From the NCBI GenBank assembly GCA_014378155.1, contig JACMOF010000022.1, positions 1 through 10,372 of the forward strand: a stretch of DNA of 10,372 nt, given 5' to 3'. The notes under the pieces are model-generated. The model was not told the origin of the DNA. It saw nothing but the letters and a program-made list of their open reading frames with translations, and did no database searches. The position numbers were made by a program, and so were the translations under genes. This document shows positions 1 through 6,112 of the stretch, one piece after another; the stretch's first letter is position 1, and the number at the start of each line of letters is the position of its first letter. This DNA comes from Caulobacter sp. (lineage in GTDB: Bacteria > Pseudomonadota > Alphaproteobacteria > Caulobacterales > Caulobacteraceae).

Positions 1-844
1 AGCCCTCGCCCAGGTCGGCCTCGAAGGACACGTTGACGCCGAGGCGCTTGCGCTCGACCACGCGGTTGAAGCTTTCGAAGCCGTGCGGCGACACGAAGTT
101 GTTGGAAGCGCTGCCGCCCCAGTCGTTGTTGCCCGACATGCCGACGACGCCGGAGGAGTTGTTGCCCAGGTTCGACTCGCTGCCAGCCACCGAAGCCAGG
201 ATGCCAACGCGCTCGTTGCGCCAGCTGACCAGGGCGTTGGCGACGTAGTCGTTTTCCTTGGTGCGCTTGCCCGTCTGGCCTTCGAGGCCGCCGGCGATCT
301 GGAAGCCTTCCTGCATCTGGAACGGCCTGCGGGTGCGCAGGTCGATCGTGCCGGTGATGCCCGACAGGGCGTTCTTGGGGTCGGTCGACTTGTAGACCAG
401 CACCTGGTTCATCAGTTGCGAGGGCACGTCGAGCAGGTTCGGCTGGGCCGAGCCCATGTTGCCGGCGCTGAGATACTGTTCGCCGTTCAGCAGGGTGATG
501 ACCTGGGCCAGACCGCGGATGTTGACCGTGGCGCCTTCGCCTGCGTCGCGTCTGATCTGGATGCCCGGGATCCGCTGCAGCGAGTCGGCGATGGTGACGT
601 CTGGCAGCTTGCCGATGTCTTCCGATGAGATGGCGTCGACAATCGAGGCTTCGCGCCGCTTGACATCGACCGAGCGCATCTGCGAGCCGCGGATGCCGGT
701 GACGACGATTTCCTCGACCTGGGCGGGCGCGTCCGGCGCCGCCTGGGCCCAGGCGCTGGTGGCCAGCGCCATGGTCGATGCGCCCGCCAGCAGCGTCAGG
801 GTCATGCCCCGCGCCAAGACGGACTTGTGGGTTGGATTGGACAA
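1..844 (-). CDS. TonB-dependent receptor, N-terminal part (runs off the window)
   Basis: Outer-membrane active transporter that takes up a ligand, probably an oligosaccharide, using energy from TonB-ExbBD. About 281 residues are visible: signal peptide (1-33, hydrophobic core TLTLLAGASTMALA, likely cleavage after AWA), TonB box EEIVVTG at 44-50, then the plug domain with DIGKLPDVTIADSLQRIPGI, VNIRGL and the closing GITGTIDLRTRRPF. The first barrel strands follow (GLEGQTGKR onward) and the rest lies beyond base 1. I chose a TTG start at 844-842 because it gives a full signal-peptide n-region and has GGGGAG eight bases upstream; the ATG at 805-803 (residue 14) would leave almost no n-region. 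It is divergent from a LacI regulator and a GH3 glycosidase, which suggests a sugar substrate. The family is certain from the motifs; the substrate is inferred from neighbours. Confidence 0.93.
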   Translation of the reverse strand, partial: MSNPTHKSVLARGMTLTLLAGASTMALATSAWAQAAPDAPAQVEEIVVTGIRGSQMRSVDVKRREASIVDAISSEDIGKLPDVTIADSLQRIPGIQIRRDAGEGATVNIRGLAQVITLLNGEQYLSAGNMGSAQPNLLDVPSQLMNQVLVYKSTDPKNALSGITGTIDLRTRRPFQMQEGFQIAGGLEGQTGKRTKENDYVANALVSWRNERVGILASVAGSESNLGNNSSGVVGMSGNNDWGGSASNNFVSPHGFESFNRVVERKRLGVNVSFEADLGEG

Positions 845-985
845 GATCTTCGCTCCCCAAACGTTTTTATGGCCGTTCTTGACCCCCGCCGGTTTCGACG
901 AGGGCTGCAATCAATTCGCCTGGTGCTCAGGACATCCGGCCTGCCCGGAAGGTCCTGCGTTCAGGCGAAATCTGTAGGCGACCCC

Positions 986-1001
986 TGCGTCTCGAGACGC
1001 A
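986..1001. promoter_or_regulatory. Perfect 16-base palindrome (possible operator)
   Basis: TGCGTCTC is followed directly by its exact reverse complement GAGACGCA, with the centre between C993 and G994. It lies about 140 bases upstream of the receptor start, in the likely leader or promoter of that gene. A loop-free palindrome suits a dimeric DNA-binding protein better than an RNA hairpin. It does not match the two LacI-style sites nearby, so if it is functional a different regulator is likely. Its function is not known. Confidence 0.4.
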
Positions 1002-1046
1002 CACGCTGGCTCACGCCCTCCCCAGCCGCAGTGCAAGATCGGCAAA

Positions 1047-1082
1047 TGTCCGCTCCGTGTCAACTGGAATGTCAACGTTGTC
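1047..1082. promoter_or_regulatory. Cluster of four TGTC motifs upstream of the receptor
   Basis: TGTC occurs at 1047, 1058, 1070 and 1079, spaced 11, 12 and 9 bases, roughly one helical turn. On the minus strand the same bases read GTTGACA twice, 12 bases apart, followed by GGACA, so they could also serve as -35 elements of the receptor promoter. The last two copies are the arms of the LacI-style operator. The motif resembles the larger array at 1326-1403. Confidence 0.4.
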
Positions 1083-1083
1083 A
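1070..1083. promoter_or_regulatory. LacI-style operator O1 (receptor side)
   Basis: TGTCAACGTTGTCA is a 14-base inverted repeat with a central CG, symmetric in six of seven paired positions. LacI/GalR regulators typically bind palindromes with a central CG step. A second, closely similar site lies at 1391-1404 beside the regulator gene, which supports both being operators of the adjacent LacI protein. The minus-strand TTGACA hexamers overlap it, so bound protein could block the receptor promoter. Binding is inferred. Confidence 0.55.
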
Positions 1084-1325
1084 TTTTGTGAGGAAGAGCG
1101 TGGAAACGGGCGATGCAATGGAATTTACTGGCCGCCCGACGCAAACCTCACCCCCAGATACAGCCCACAAACCTCTGATTATACTTATTAATTCACCCTG
1201 ATAGGGATGGACCGACCTTATACCGCGAAGGCTTGAGAGTCGGCGTTTGGCAGGCCACCAAGCCATGCCCAGCCCCGACCATGTGGTTGCTTTCCCCCGC
1301 TGCGCGAGAAACCGCCGTTGTGAAA

Positions 1326-1403
1326 TGTCTCGAAGTGTCCATAAATGTCCAACTGAATGTCTCTTACAGACAAATTAATGTCCTCAGGCATGACATCGTT
1401 GTC
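1326..1403. promoter_or_regulatory. Helically phased TGTC array upstream of the LacI gene
   Basis: TGTC or its complement GACA starts at 1326, 1336, 1346, 1358, 1369 (reverse), 1379, 1392 (reverse) and 1400. The steps are 10, 10, 12, 11, 10, 13 and 8 bases, so most copies sit on one face of the helix. Forward copies are usually preceded by AA or GA (AATGTC, AGTGTC). About 0.6 copies would be expected by chance in this length counting both strands. Direct repeats at 10-11 bases are typical of OmpR/PhoB-type response regulators. The final pair forms the second LacI-style operator. The binding protein is unknown. Confidence 0.45.
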
Positions 1404-1404
1404 G
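1391..1404. promoter_or_regulatory. LacI-style operator O2 (regulator side)
   Basis: TGACATCGTTGTCG matches the symmetric consensus TGACAACGTTGTCA at 12 of 14 positions; O1 matches at 13 of 14. It lies about 95 bases before the LacI start, suggesting autoregulation. O1 and O2 are 321 bases centre to centre, compatible with looping by a LacI tetramer or with two independent dimers; the sequence does not decide between these. Confidence 0.5.
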
Positions 1405-1496
1405 GGCTGGGCTATGGGTTCCTTGCTGGCAAGCGGTAGCGGTTCCAGTGATCAGGCGCGACGCCGAGAAATTTGAACCCTAGGTGCGACGACGTA

Positions 1497-2519
1497 ATGG
1501 CGACGATCCATGATGTGGCGCTTCAGGCGGGAGTGTCGCCCAAGACGGTCTCGCGGGTCATGAACGACCACGAGAGCGTCACCACAAAGACTCGCGAACG
1601 CGTCCGCAACGCCATGCAAGCCTTGAATTATCAGCCGAACGCCGTGGCGCGCACGCTGCGCTCGCAGACCGCTCCGGCGGTCGGCATCCTGATGGGCGAC
1701 CCCAGCGGCGGCTATCAGACCCGCGTCCATCACGCCCTGATGGTCGCCTGCCTCGAGAACGGCCGCCACCTGACGGCCGAGTTGGTCGAGGGCGACATGG
1801 CGCGCTGGGAAGACCGGATTCGCGCCTTCGTCACCGAAGGCGGCATTCGAGAGATGGTTCTGCTGCCGCCGGAATGCGATTTCGCGCCGCTCAAGACCCT
1901 GCTGCGCGAGCACGACGTGCGCTGCGTGCTGATCTCGCCAACCAGCCCCGATTCGCAGTCGCCCGGCATCGTCATGGACGATCGCGCTGCGGCCCGCGAG
2001 GTGGTCGAGCATCTGTTCAGCCTGGGCCACACGCGGATTGGCCACATCGCCGGCCACCCGGACCACGCCGCCAGCACCCTGCGCCGCAACGGCTTCAACG
2101 AAGCCTACGCCGCAGCCGGCAAGCCGCGCCCCGACCCCGCGCTGATCGTGCCTGGCGATTTCACCTTCAAAGGCGGTCTGATCGGGGCCCAGGCCCTGTT
2201 GGACATGGCCGATCCGCCCACCGCCATCTTCGCGGCCAATGACGACATGGCCGCAGCGACCTGCATGGAAGCCCAGCGTCGCGGTCTGAAACTGCCCGAC
2301 GAACTGTCGGTGGTCGGCTTCGATGATGCGCCAATCGCCGCGGCCATCTGGCCGTCCCTGACGACCATTCGCCAACCCTTCGACCAGATGACTCGCCGGG
2401 CCATCACCGCCTTCTCGTCCTGGAACGCCAACGAGGCGCTGGGCAAATCGGCGGCGACAATCCTGACCCAGCATAGTCTGGTCATCCGCGAATCCACCGG
2501 CCCCGCTCGGGCCGGCTAG
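1497..2519 (+). CDS. LacI/GalR-family transcriptional regulator
   Basis: A 340-residue sugar-responsive repressor of normal family length. The N-terminal helix-turn-helix is complete (IHDVALQAGVSPKTVSRVMN, residues 4-23), followed by the hinge helix region YQPNAVARTLRSQ (45-57) that enters the operator minor groove. The rest is a periplasmic-binding-protein-like effector domain ending in the usual VGFDDAPIAAAIWPSLTTIRQP segment. I start at ATG 1497, with AGGTG about ten bases upstream, because family members begin right before this helix; an in-frame TTG at 1473 would add eight unconserved residues. It is divergent from the TonB-dependent receptor and 62 bases upstream of the GH3 gene, so control of both is the natural reading. 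Effector identity cannot be read from sequence; a mono- or disaccharide is inferred. Confidence 0.93.
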   Translation: MATIHDVALQAGVSPKTVSRVMNDHESVTTKTRERVRNAMQALNYQPNAVARTLRSQTAPAVGILMGDPSGGYQTRVHHALMVACLENGRHLTAELVEGDMARWEDRIRAFVTEGGIREMVLLPPECDFAPLKTLLREHDVRCVLISPTSPDSQSPGIVMDDRAAAREVVEHLFSLGHTRIGHIAGHPDHAASTLRRNGFNEAYAAAGKPRPDPALIVPGDFTFKGGLIGAQALLDMADPPTAIFAANDDMAAATCMEAQRRGLKLPDELSVVGFDDAPIAAAIWPSLTTIRQPFDQMTRRAITAFSSWNANEALGKSAATILTQHSLVIRESTGPARAG

Positions 2520-2534
2520 AGCCAAACGCCAGAA

Positions 2535-2560
2535 TGCGTCGGCGAGCGTTCGCCGACGCC
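2535..2560 (+). promoter_or_regulatory. Stem-loop / palindrome between LacI and GH3 genes
   Basis: GCGTCGGCGA and TCGCCGACGC form a perfect ten-base stem around a GCGT loop (2536-2559). As DNA it is a 24-base palindrome with a central CG, symmetric in 11 of 12 pairs, like a LacI-type operator but with a different sequence from O1/O2. No T-run follows, so it is not a standard terminator. It lies 12 bases before the GH3 ribosome-binding site and could tune GH3 expression relative to the regulator. Confidence 0.5.
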
Positions 2561-2581
2561 AAGAATGATGTGGGAGGTACT

Positions 2582-4837
2582 ATGAACCGACAATCCGTGC
2601 AGGGCCTGGCCCTGGCCTTGATGCTAGGCGTGTCCATCGCCGCCGTGTCGCAAGCCGCGCAGGCCCAGACCGCCGCCGCCTACCCGGTCACGCAGCCGTG
2701 GTTGGATGCGAGCCTCGACCCCGACGCCCGCGCCGACCTGGCGTTGAAGGCCATGACCCAAGACGAGAAGATGACCATCATCTTCGGATTCTTCGGCTCG
2801 GAAATGGCGCCCAAATACACCCGCGTGCCCCAAGCCCTGCCTGGCTCGGCCGGCTATGTGCCGGGGATCGCGCGTCTTGGCGTTCCGGCCCAGTTCCAGA
2901 CCGACGCCGGCGTCGGCGTGGCCACCCAGGGCGGCGAGCCCAAGAAGCGCGAACGCACAGCCCTGCCATCCGGCATGGCCACCACCGCCACCTGGAACCC
3001 CGACCTGGCCTTCAAGGGCGGCGCGATGATCGGCTCGGAAGCGCGGGATTCCGGCTTCAACGTCATGCTGGCCGGCGGGGTCAACCTGGTTCGCGAGCCG
3101 CGCAACGGCCGCAATTTCGAATATGGCGGCGAGGACCCGTTATTGGCCGGCCGCATGGTCGGGGCCCAGATCAAGGGCATCCAGTCCAACGCCATCGTCT
3201 CGACGATCAAGCACTACGCCGTGAATGGCCAAGAAACCGGACGCTTCGTGTTGGACTCCAAGATCGGCGAGGCCGACGCCCGGACCTCCGACCTGCTGGC
3301 CTTCCAGTTCGCCATCGAGGACGCCGACCCACATTCGGTGATGTGCTCGTACAACCGCCTCAACGGCGACTATGCCTGCGAGAATGATTTCCTACTCAAC
3401 AAGGTGCTCAAGCAAGACTGGGGCTTCAAGAACTACGTGATGTCCGACTGGGGCGCGGTGCATTCCAGCGCCAAGGCGATCAACGCCGGCCTTGACCAGG
3501 AATCCGCCGGCCAGGCCTTCGACAAGCAGAACTTCTTCCAGGGCCCGCTGAAAGGCGCCTTGACCAAGGGCGAGGTCTCCCAGGCCCGCCTCGACGACAT
3601 GGCCCGTCGTATCCTGCGCGGCCTGTTCGCCAGCGGCGTGGTCGAAAAGCCGGTCAAGATCGCCGCCATCGATTACGCGGCGCACGCCAAGGTCACCCAG
3701 GCCGACGCCGAGGAAGGCATCGTCCTGCTGAAGAACGACAAGGGCCTGCTGCCGCTCGCGGCTTCGGCCAAGAAGATCGCGGTGATCGGCGGCCACGCCG
3801 ATGTGGGTGTCCTATCGGGCGGTGGCTCGTCGCAGGTCTATCCGATCGGCGGCCGCGCGGTGACGGGCGAAGGTCCAGCCAGTTGGCCCGGCCCGATGAT
3901 CTATTTCCCCTCCTCGCCCCTCAAGGGCCTGAAGGCGCGCTTGCCCGGCGCCGAGATCCGCTATGCCGACGGCAAGGATCTGGCCGCCGCCGCGAAGCTG
4001 GCGGCCGACAGCGACGTCGTCCTGGTGTTCGCCACCCAATGGAACGGCGAGTCGTTCGACAGCCCGCTGACCCTGGAGAACAATCAGGACGCCCTGATCG
4101 ACGCGGTGGCCTCGGCCAACACCAGGACCGTGGTGGTGCTGGAGACCGGCGGCCCGGTCCTGATGCCGTGGCTGCCCAAGGTGGGCGGCGTGGTCGAGGC
4201 TTGGTATCCCGGCTCGGCGGGCGGCGAGGCCATCGCCCGCGTCCTGACCGGCGAAGTGGACGCTTCGGGCCGGCTGCCCGTCACCTTCCCAGCGGCGCTG
4301 GCGCAATTGCCGCGCCCCGTGCTGGACGGTGATCCCAAGAAGCCCGACGACAGCTTCACGGTCGACTACACGATCGAGGGCGCGGCGGTCGGCTACAAAT
4401 GGTTCGACAAGCAGGGCCACCAGCCGCTGTTCGCCTTCGGCCACGGCCTGTCCTACACCAGCTTCGCCTATGACAACCTCAAGGCCACCAGCAAGGACGG
4501 CGTCGTGACCGTCAGCTTCGACGTCAAGAACACCGGCCCCCGGGCGGGCAAGGCCGTGCCGCAGGTTTATGTCTCGCCCAAGGCGGGAGGCTGGGAAGCG
4601 CCGCAGCGCCTGGCCGCCTTCAGCAAGGTCGGTCTGGCTCCTGGCGCCACTACAAGCGTCATCCTTGCGGTCGATCCGCGCCTGCTGGCGACCTGGGACT
4701 CCAAGGCCCACGGCTGGTCCGTGGCGGCCGGTGACTACACCGTTACCCTGGGCGCCTCATCGCGCGACACGGCCGCCAAGGTCGATGTCGCGGTGGCGGC
4801 CAAGGCCATCCCGGTCGGCCTGATGAAGCCCCGGTAA
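2582..4837 (+). CDS. Exported GH3-family beta-glycosidase (beta-glucosidase-like)
   Basis: A 751-residue retaining glycosidase that probably removes sugars from the non-reducing end of oligosaccharides in the periplasm. It starts at ATG 2582, directly after GGGAGGT; an upstream in-frame ATG (2534) would disrupt the signal peptide. The signal peptide is residues 1-28 or so (LALALMLGVSIAAV, then QAAQA). The GH3 N-terminal barrel holds QTDAGVG (Asp108), EPRNGRNFEYGGEDP (172-186), KHY (Lys210-His211) and MSDWGA, with Asp289 as the expected nucleophile. The GH3 C-terminal domain starts near GIVLLKND (about 380) and has WNGESFD, with Glu490 the likely acid/base. FAFGHGLSYTSF and a C-terminal fibronectin III-like domain (about 640-720) complete the standard layout. 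Beta-glucosidase is the closest sense, but xylosidase or mixed activity cannot be excluded. Likely co-transcribed with the LacI gene. Confidence 0.95.
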   Translation: MNRQSVQGLALALMLGVSIAAVSQAAQAQTAAAYPVTQPWLDASLDPDARADLALKAMTQDEKMTIIFGFFGSEMAPKYTRVPQALPGSAGYVPGIARLGVPAQFQTDAGVGVATQGGEPKKRERTALPSGMATTATWNPDLAFKGGAMIGSEARDSGFNVMLAGGVNLVREPRNGRNFEYGGEDPLLAGRMVGAQIKGIQSNAIVSTIKHYAVNGQETGRFVLDSKIGEADARTSDLLAFQFAIEDADPHSVMCSYNRLNGDYACENDFLLNKVLKQDWGFKNYVMSDWGAVHSSAKAINAGLDQESAGQAFDKQNFFQGPLKGALTKGEVSQARLDDMARRILRGLFASGVVEKPVKIAAIDYAAHAKVTQADAEEGIVLLKNDKGLLPLAASAKKIAVIGGHADVGVLSGGGSSQVYPIGGRAVTGEGPASWPGPMIYFPSSPLKGLKARLPGAEIRYADGKDLAAAAKLAADSDVVLVFATQWNGESFDSPLTLENNQDALIDAVASANTRTVVVLETGGPVLMPWLPKVGGVVEAWYPGSAGGEAIARVLTGEVDASGRLPVTFPAALAQLPRPVLDGDPKKPDDSFTVDYTIEGAAVGYKWFDKQGHQPLFAFGHGLSYTSFAYDNLKATSKDGVVTVSFDVKNTGPRAGKAVPQVYVSPKAGGWEAPQRLAAFSKVGLAPGATTSVILAVDPRLLATWDSKAHGWSVAAGDYTVTLGASSRDTAAKVDVAVAAKAIPVGLMKPR

Positions 4838-4859
4838 AGCCTTTTGGTCGCAGGTCAAA

Positions 4860-4874
4860 TTAAGGTCTGATTAA
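4860..4874 (+). promoter_or_regulatory. CtrA-type box TTAA-N7-TTAA
   Basis: TTAA at 4860-4863, exactly seven bases, then TTAA at 4871-4874, continuing as TTAACCAT, which also matches the extended CtrA half-site. CtrA is the cell-cycle response regulator of Caulobacter and relatives. The box lies 22 bases after the GH3 stop, and the next element downstream is the hairpin-rich stretch ending in a terminator at 4964, not a protein gene. An exact spaced match is uncommon in GC-rich DNA, but one site alone can arise by chance. Confidence 0.45.
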
Positions 4875-4880
4875 CCATAA

Positions 4881-4964
4881 AAGCCCAATTTCGGCTGGTC
4901 TTCTTTGAAGACACCCCACCATCACTGACTTTCAACAGCTCGACGCAAGTCGGGCTGTTTTTTT
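4881..4964 (+). ncRNA. Possible small RNA, or the structured 3' end of the GH3 transcript
   Basis: Downstream of the CtrA-type box there are three successive hairpins: AGCC/GGCT, then GTCTTC-TTT-GAAGAC (4898-4912), then a strong terminator stem. A transcript starting about 25-40 bases after the box would be roughly 60-80 nucleotides and end in a T-run, a typical small-RNA shape. No known RNA family is recognised. The plain alternative is that this is only the untranslated tail and terminator of the GH3 operon. Confidence 0.25.
4934..4964 (+). terminator. Intrinsic terminator after the GH3 gene
   Basis: AACAGCTCGAC pairs with GTCGGGCTGTT around a GCAA loop, an eleven-base stem with one T-G wobble, followed by a run of seven T (4958-4964). 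This separates the carbohydrate operon from the tRNA transcription unit that begins just downstream. Confidence 0.88.
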
Positions 4965-4976
4965 GTCCGAATGCGC

Positions 4977-5005
4977 TTGCACCGAGTTAAACGGGCGGCT
5001 ATCAC
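4977..5005 (+). promoter_or_regulatory. Promoter of the tRNA-Asn gene
   Basis: TTGCACC (4977-4983), 14 bases, then GCTATCAC (4998-5005) fits the Caulobacter housekeeping consensus TTGACGS-N10-14-GCTANAWC, with seven of eight matches in the -10 element. Transcription would begin near 5012, about 19 bases before the mature tRNA; the leader contains a small CCTC/GAGG hairpin. Confidence 0.65.
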
Positions 5006-5030
5006 CCGGCCTCTTCCTGAGGCGACCTGT

Positions 5031-5105
5031 TCCGCGGTAGCTCAGTGGTAGAGCAGCCGGCTGTTAACCGGCTGGTCGTAGGTTCGAATCCTACCCGCGG
5101 AGCCA
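5031..5105 (+). tRNA. tRNA-Asn (anticodon GTT)
   Basis: A complete cloverleaf. The acceptor stem is TCCGCGG (5031-5037) with CCGCGGA (5095-5101), discriminator G5102 and an encoded CCA (5103-5105). The D-arm is GCTC...GAGC. The anticodon stem GCCGG/CCGGC encloses the loop CTGTTAA with GTT at 5063-5065, reading AAC and AAU codons. The T-arm is GTAGG-TTCGAAT-CCTAC. No mismatch or intron is seen. It sits at the border between an orderly operon and degraded DNA, consistent with use as an integration site, though no repeat of its 3' end is visible elsewhere in the window. Confidence 0.98.
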
Positions 5106-5107
5106 CC

Positions 5108-5155
5108 TCTCCCCCCCGAAGCCCTCATGGGTAAGGGGTTCGATGGGGGTGGAGA
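5108..5155 (+). other. Imperfect long hairpin immediately after the tRNA
   Basis: TCTCC-C-CCCC (5108-5117) can pair with GGGG-T-GGAGA (5146-5155), with GAA/TTC and CCC/GGG pairings possible inside. No T-run follows, so it is not a classic terminator; it may guide processing of the tRNA 3' trailer or be an insertion-scar repeat. Confidence 0.35.
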
Positions 5156-5234
5156 TGAGAGCGCCCTACATTGCGCCCCACATCGTAACTCGACTGTAGC
5201 GGCCGAAAAAATTCTGGGCCTGGCGAACGCCATT

Positions 5235-5256
5235 CGCCGTGGTCGGCGTGGTTTTT
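5235..5256 (+). terminator. Weak candidate terminator for the tRNA transcript
   Basis: CGCCG-TGGT-CGGCG forms a five-base GC stem followed by TGG and a run of five T. An overlapping hairpin, GGCGAA-CGCCA-TTCGCC (5222-5238), competes for some of the bases. It is about 130 bases from the tRNA end. The stem is short, so this is tentative. Confidence 0.35.
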
Positions 5257-5284
5257 ATCCGCCCTCGACTCGACAATACCGCAA

Positions 5285-5530
5285 TTCAACATCGGCGATT
5301 CCAAACCCGTCGGTCTGATGGACATGATCCGGATTCTCGAGCAGGCGCTCGGTCGCGAGGCGGTCAAGATCATGCGTCCGATGCAGCCCGGCGACGTCAC
5401 CGCCACCTATGCCGACGTCTCCAAACTTCGCGCCCTGACGGGCTATGACCCCAAGGTGGCGCTGGACGATGGCCAGCCGCGCTTCGTCGAATGGTGGAGA
5501 AGCTGGAACAGTCGAAACGCCGTCTCATAG
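5285..5530 (+). pseudogene. C-terminal remnant of a UDP-glucuronate epimerase-like gene
   Basis: From FNIGDSKPVGLMDM onward the frame matches, as I recall the family, the end of extended short-chain dehydrogenase/epimerases of the UDP-glucuronate 4-epimerase type: LEQALGREAVKIMRPMQPGD, VTATYADVSKLRALTGYDP, then RFVEWWRSW near the stop. Intact members are about 325-335 residues; only about 80 codons survive. The NAD-binding Rossmann domain and the YxxxK active site are absent: upstream bases in all frames, back to the tRNA 180 bases away, show no epimerase motifs. The codons are unbroken, so the loss is a clean 5' truncation, as by insertion or deletion beside the tRNA. An internal ATG (5318) could in principle give a 70-residue product, which would have no catalytic residues. 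Confidence 0.8.
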
Positions 5531-5909
5531 GGGGCGAGGACCGTCCGACCAACCTGCGGTTGGCGCGCCACGCCCTCGTCCGCCCCCCGTCTGCGCCGGC
5601 GCGTGGTCGTCGCGCCCGAGGCCACAGGCGCGCCGCAAGCCCGGCGGGCACGGCGATCGGCCGTCCGACGATGCGGGTCCGTCCGGCACGATGAGCGTCG
5701 GCCCGCCTCGCCCGCGAGGGGGTCTCCTCGAAACGCTCACCGGCCCGAGTTTACTGCCAAGATCGCCGCTGACGCCCTGACCGTCGCGCAACCGGCGGCG
5801 CGCATGCGGCTATGGCCTCGCGGTTCAAGGCGCCCAGAACCTCCATGCCGCCGTGCGATTGTGGAACCGGAGCGTTGAACCCCGCGCCGGGCGCTTGGGA
5901 AAGGGCCAT

Positions 5910-5943
5910 GGCTCGCCGCCTTTTCGAAGACGGCGAGCCTTTT
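5910..5943 (+). terminator. Strong intrinsic terminator without an obvious upstream gene
   Basis: GGCTCGCCG (5910-5918) pairs with CGGCGAGCC (5931-5939); inside, after one mismatch, CTT/AAG closes a TTCG tetraloop. TTTT follows (5940-5943). The orientation is plus. The nearest plus-strand coding material is the epimerase remnant 380 bases upstream, so the terminator seems to have outlived the gene it served. Confidence 0.7.
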
Positions 5944-6112
5944 CATCCAGCCCGTCGAGGCGATCCGCGCGAGGCGGAGCCGGGCGCGACATTGGGCCTA
6001 CACCGCCCGCAAGCCGCCAGGCGGCCGTGTCCCGGGGACGGGGCCTGCGGTTACGCGCCGGAGCTGGGTTGGACAGCGCCCTCGGGGAACAGCGAGGGCG
6101 GACCGGCATTGG

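Larger units (their letters stand above)
845..1496. other. Divergent intergenic control region between receptor and LacI genes
   Basis: This 650-base stretch has no convincing gene; its short open frames are low-complexity and lack family motifs. It carries an AAACGTTT palindrome (859-866) just upstream of the receptor start, a perfect 16-base palindrome, two LacI-style operators and two clusters of TGTC motifs, described separately. Two AT-rich patches (about 1165-1205 and 1320-1385) stand out from the GC-rich background. A minus-strand TATAAT lies at 1183-1178 but has no good -35 partner. Minus-strand TTGACA hexamers overlap the first operator cluster and are plausible -35 elements for the receptor. 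A short inverted repeat CTTGC-TG-GCAAG lies at 1422-1433 before the LacI gene. Confidence 0.7.

Noticed and set aside
83..977. Plus-strand frames across the receptor gene
   Set aside because: Antisense to a clear TonB-dependent receptor with signal peptide, TonB box and plug motifs.
1452..2525. Long minus-strand open frame opposite the LacI gene
   Set aside because: Shadow frame of GC-rich coding DNA; the plus strand has full LacI domain motifs, and the minus translation has none.
3812..4711. 300-codon minus-strand frame opposite the GH3 gene
   Set aside because: Antisense shadow of the GH3 coding sequence; Gly/Arg/His-rich, no family motif.
5188..5274. Repeated ACTCGAC (5188 and 5268) as insertion-site repeats
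   Set aside because: Seven bases is too short to separate from chance, and nothing between them looks like a mobile element.
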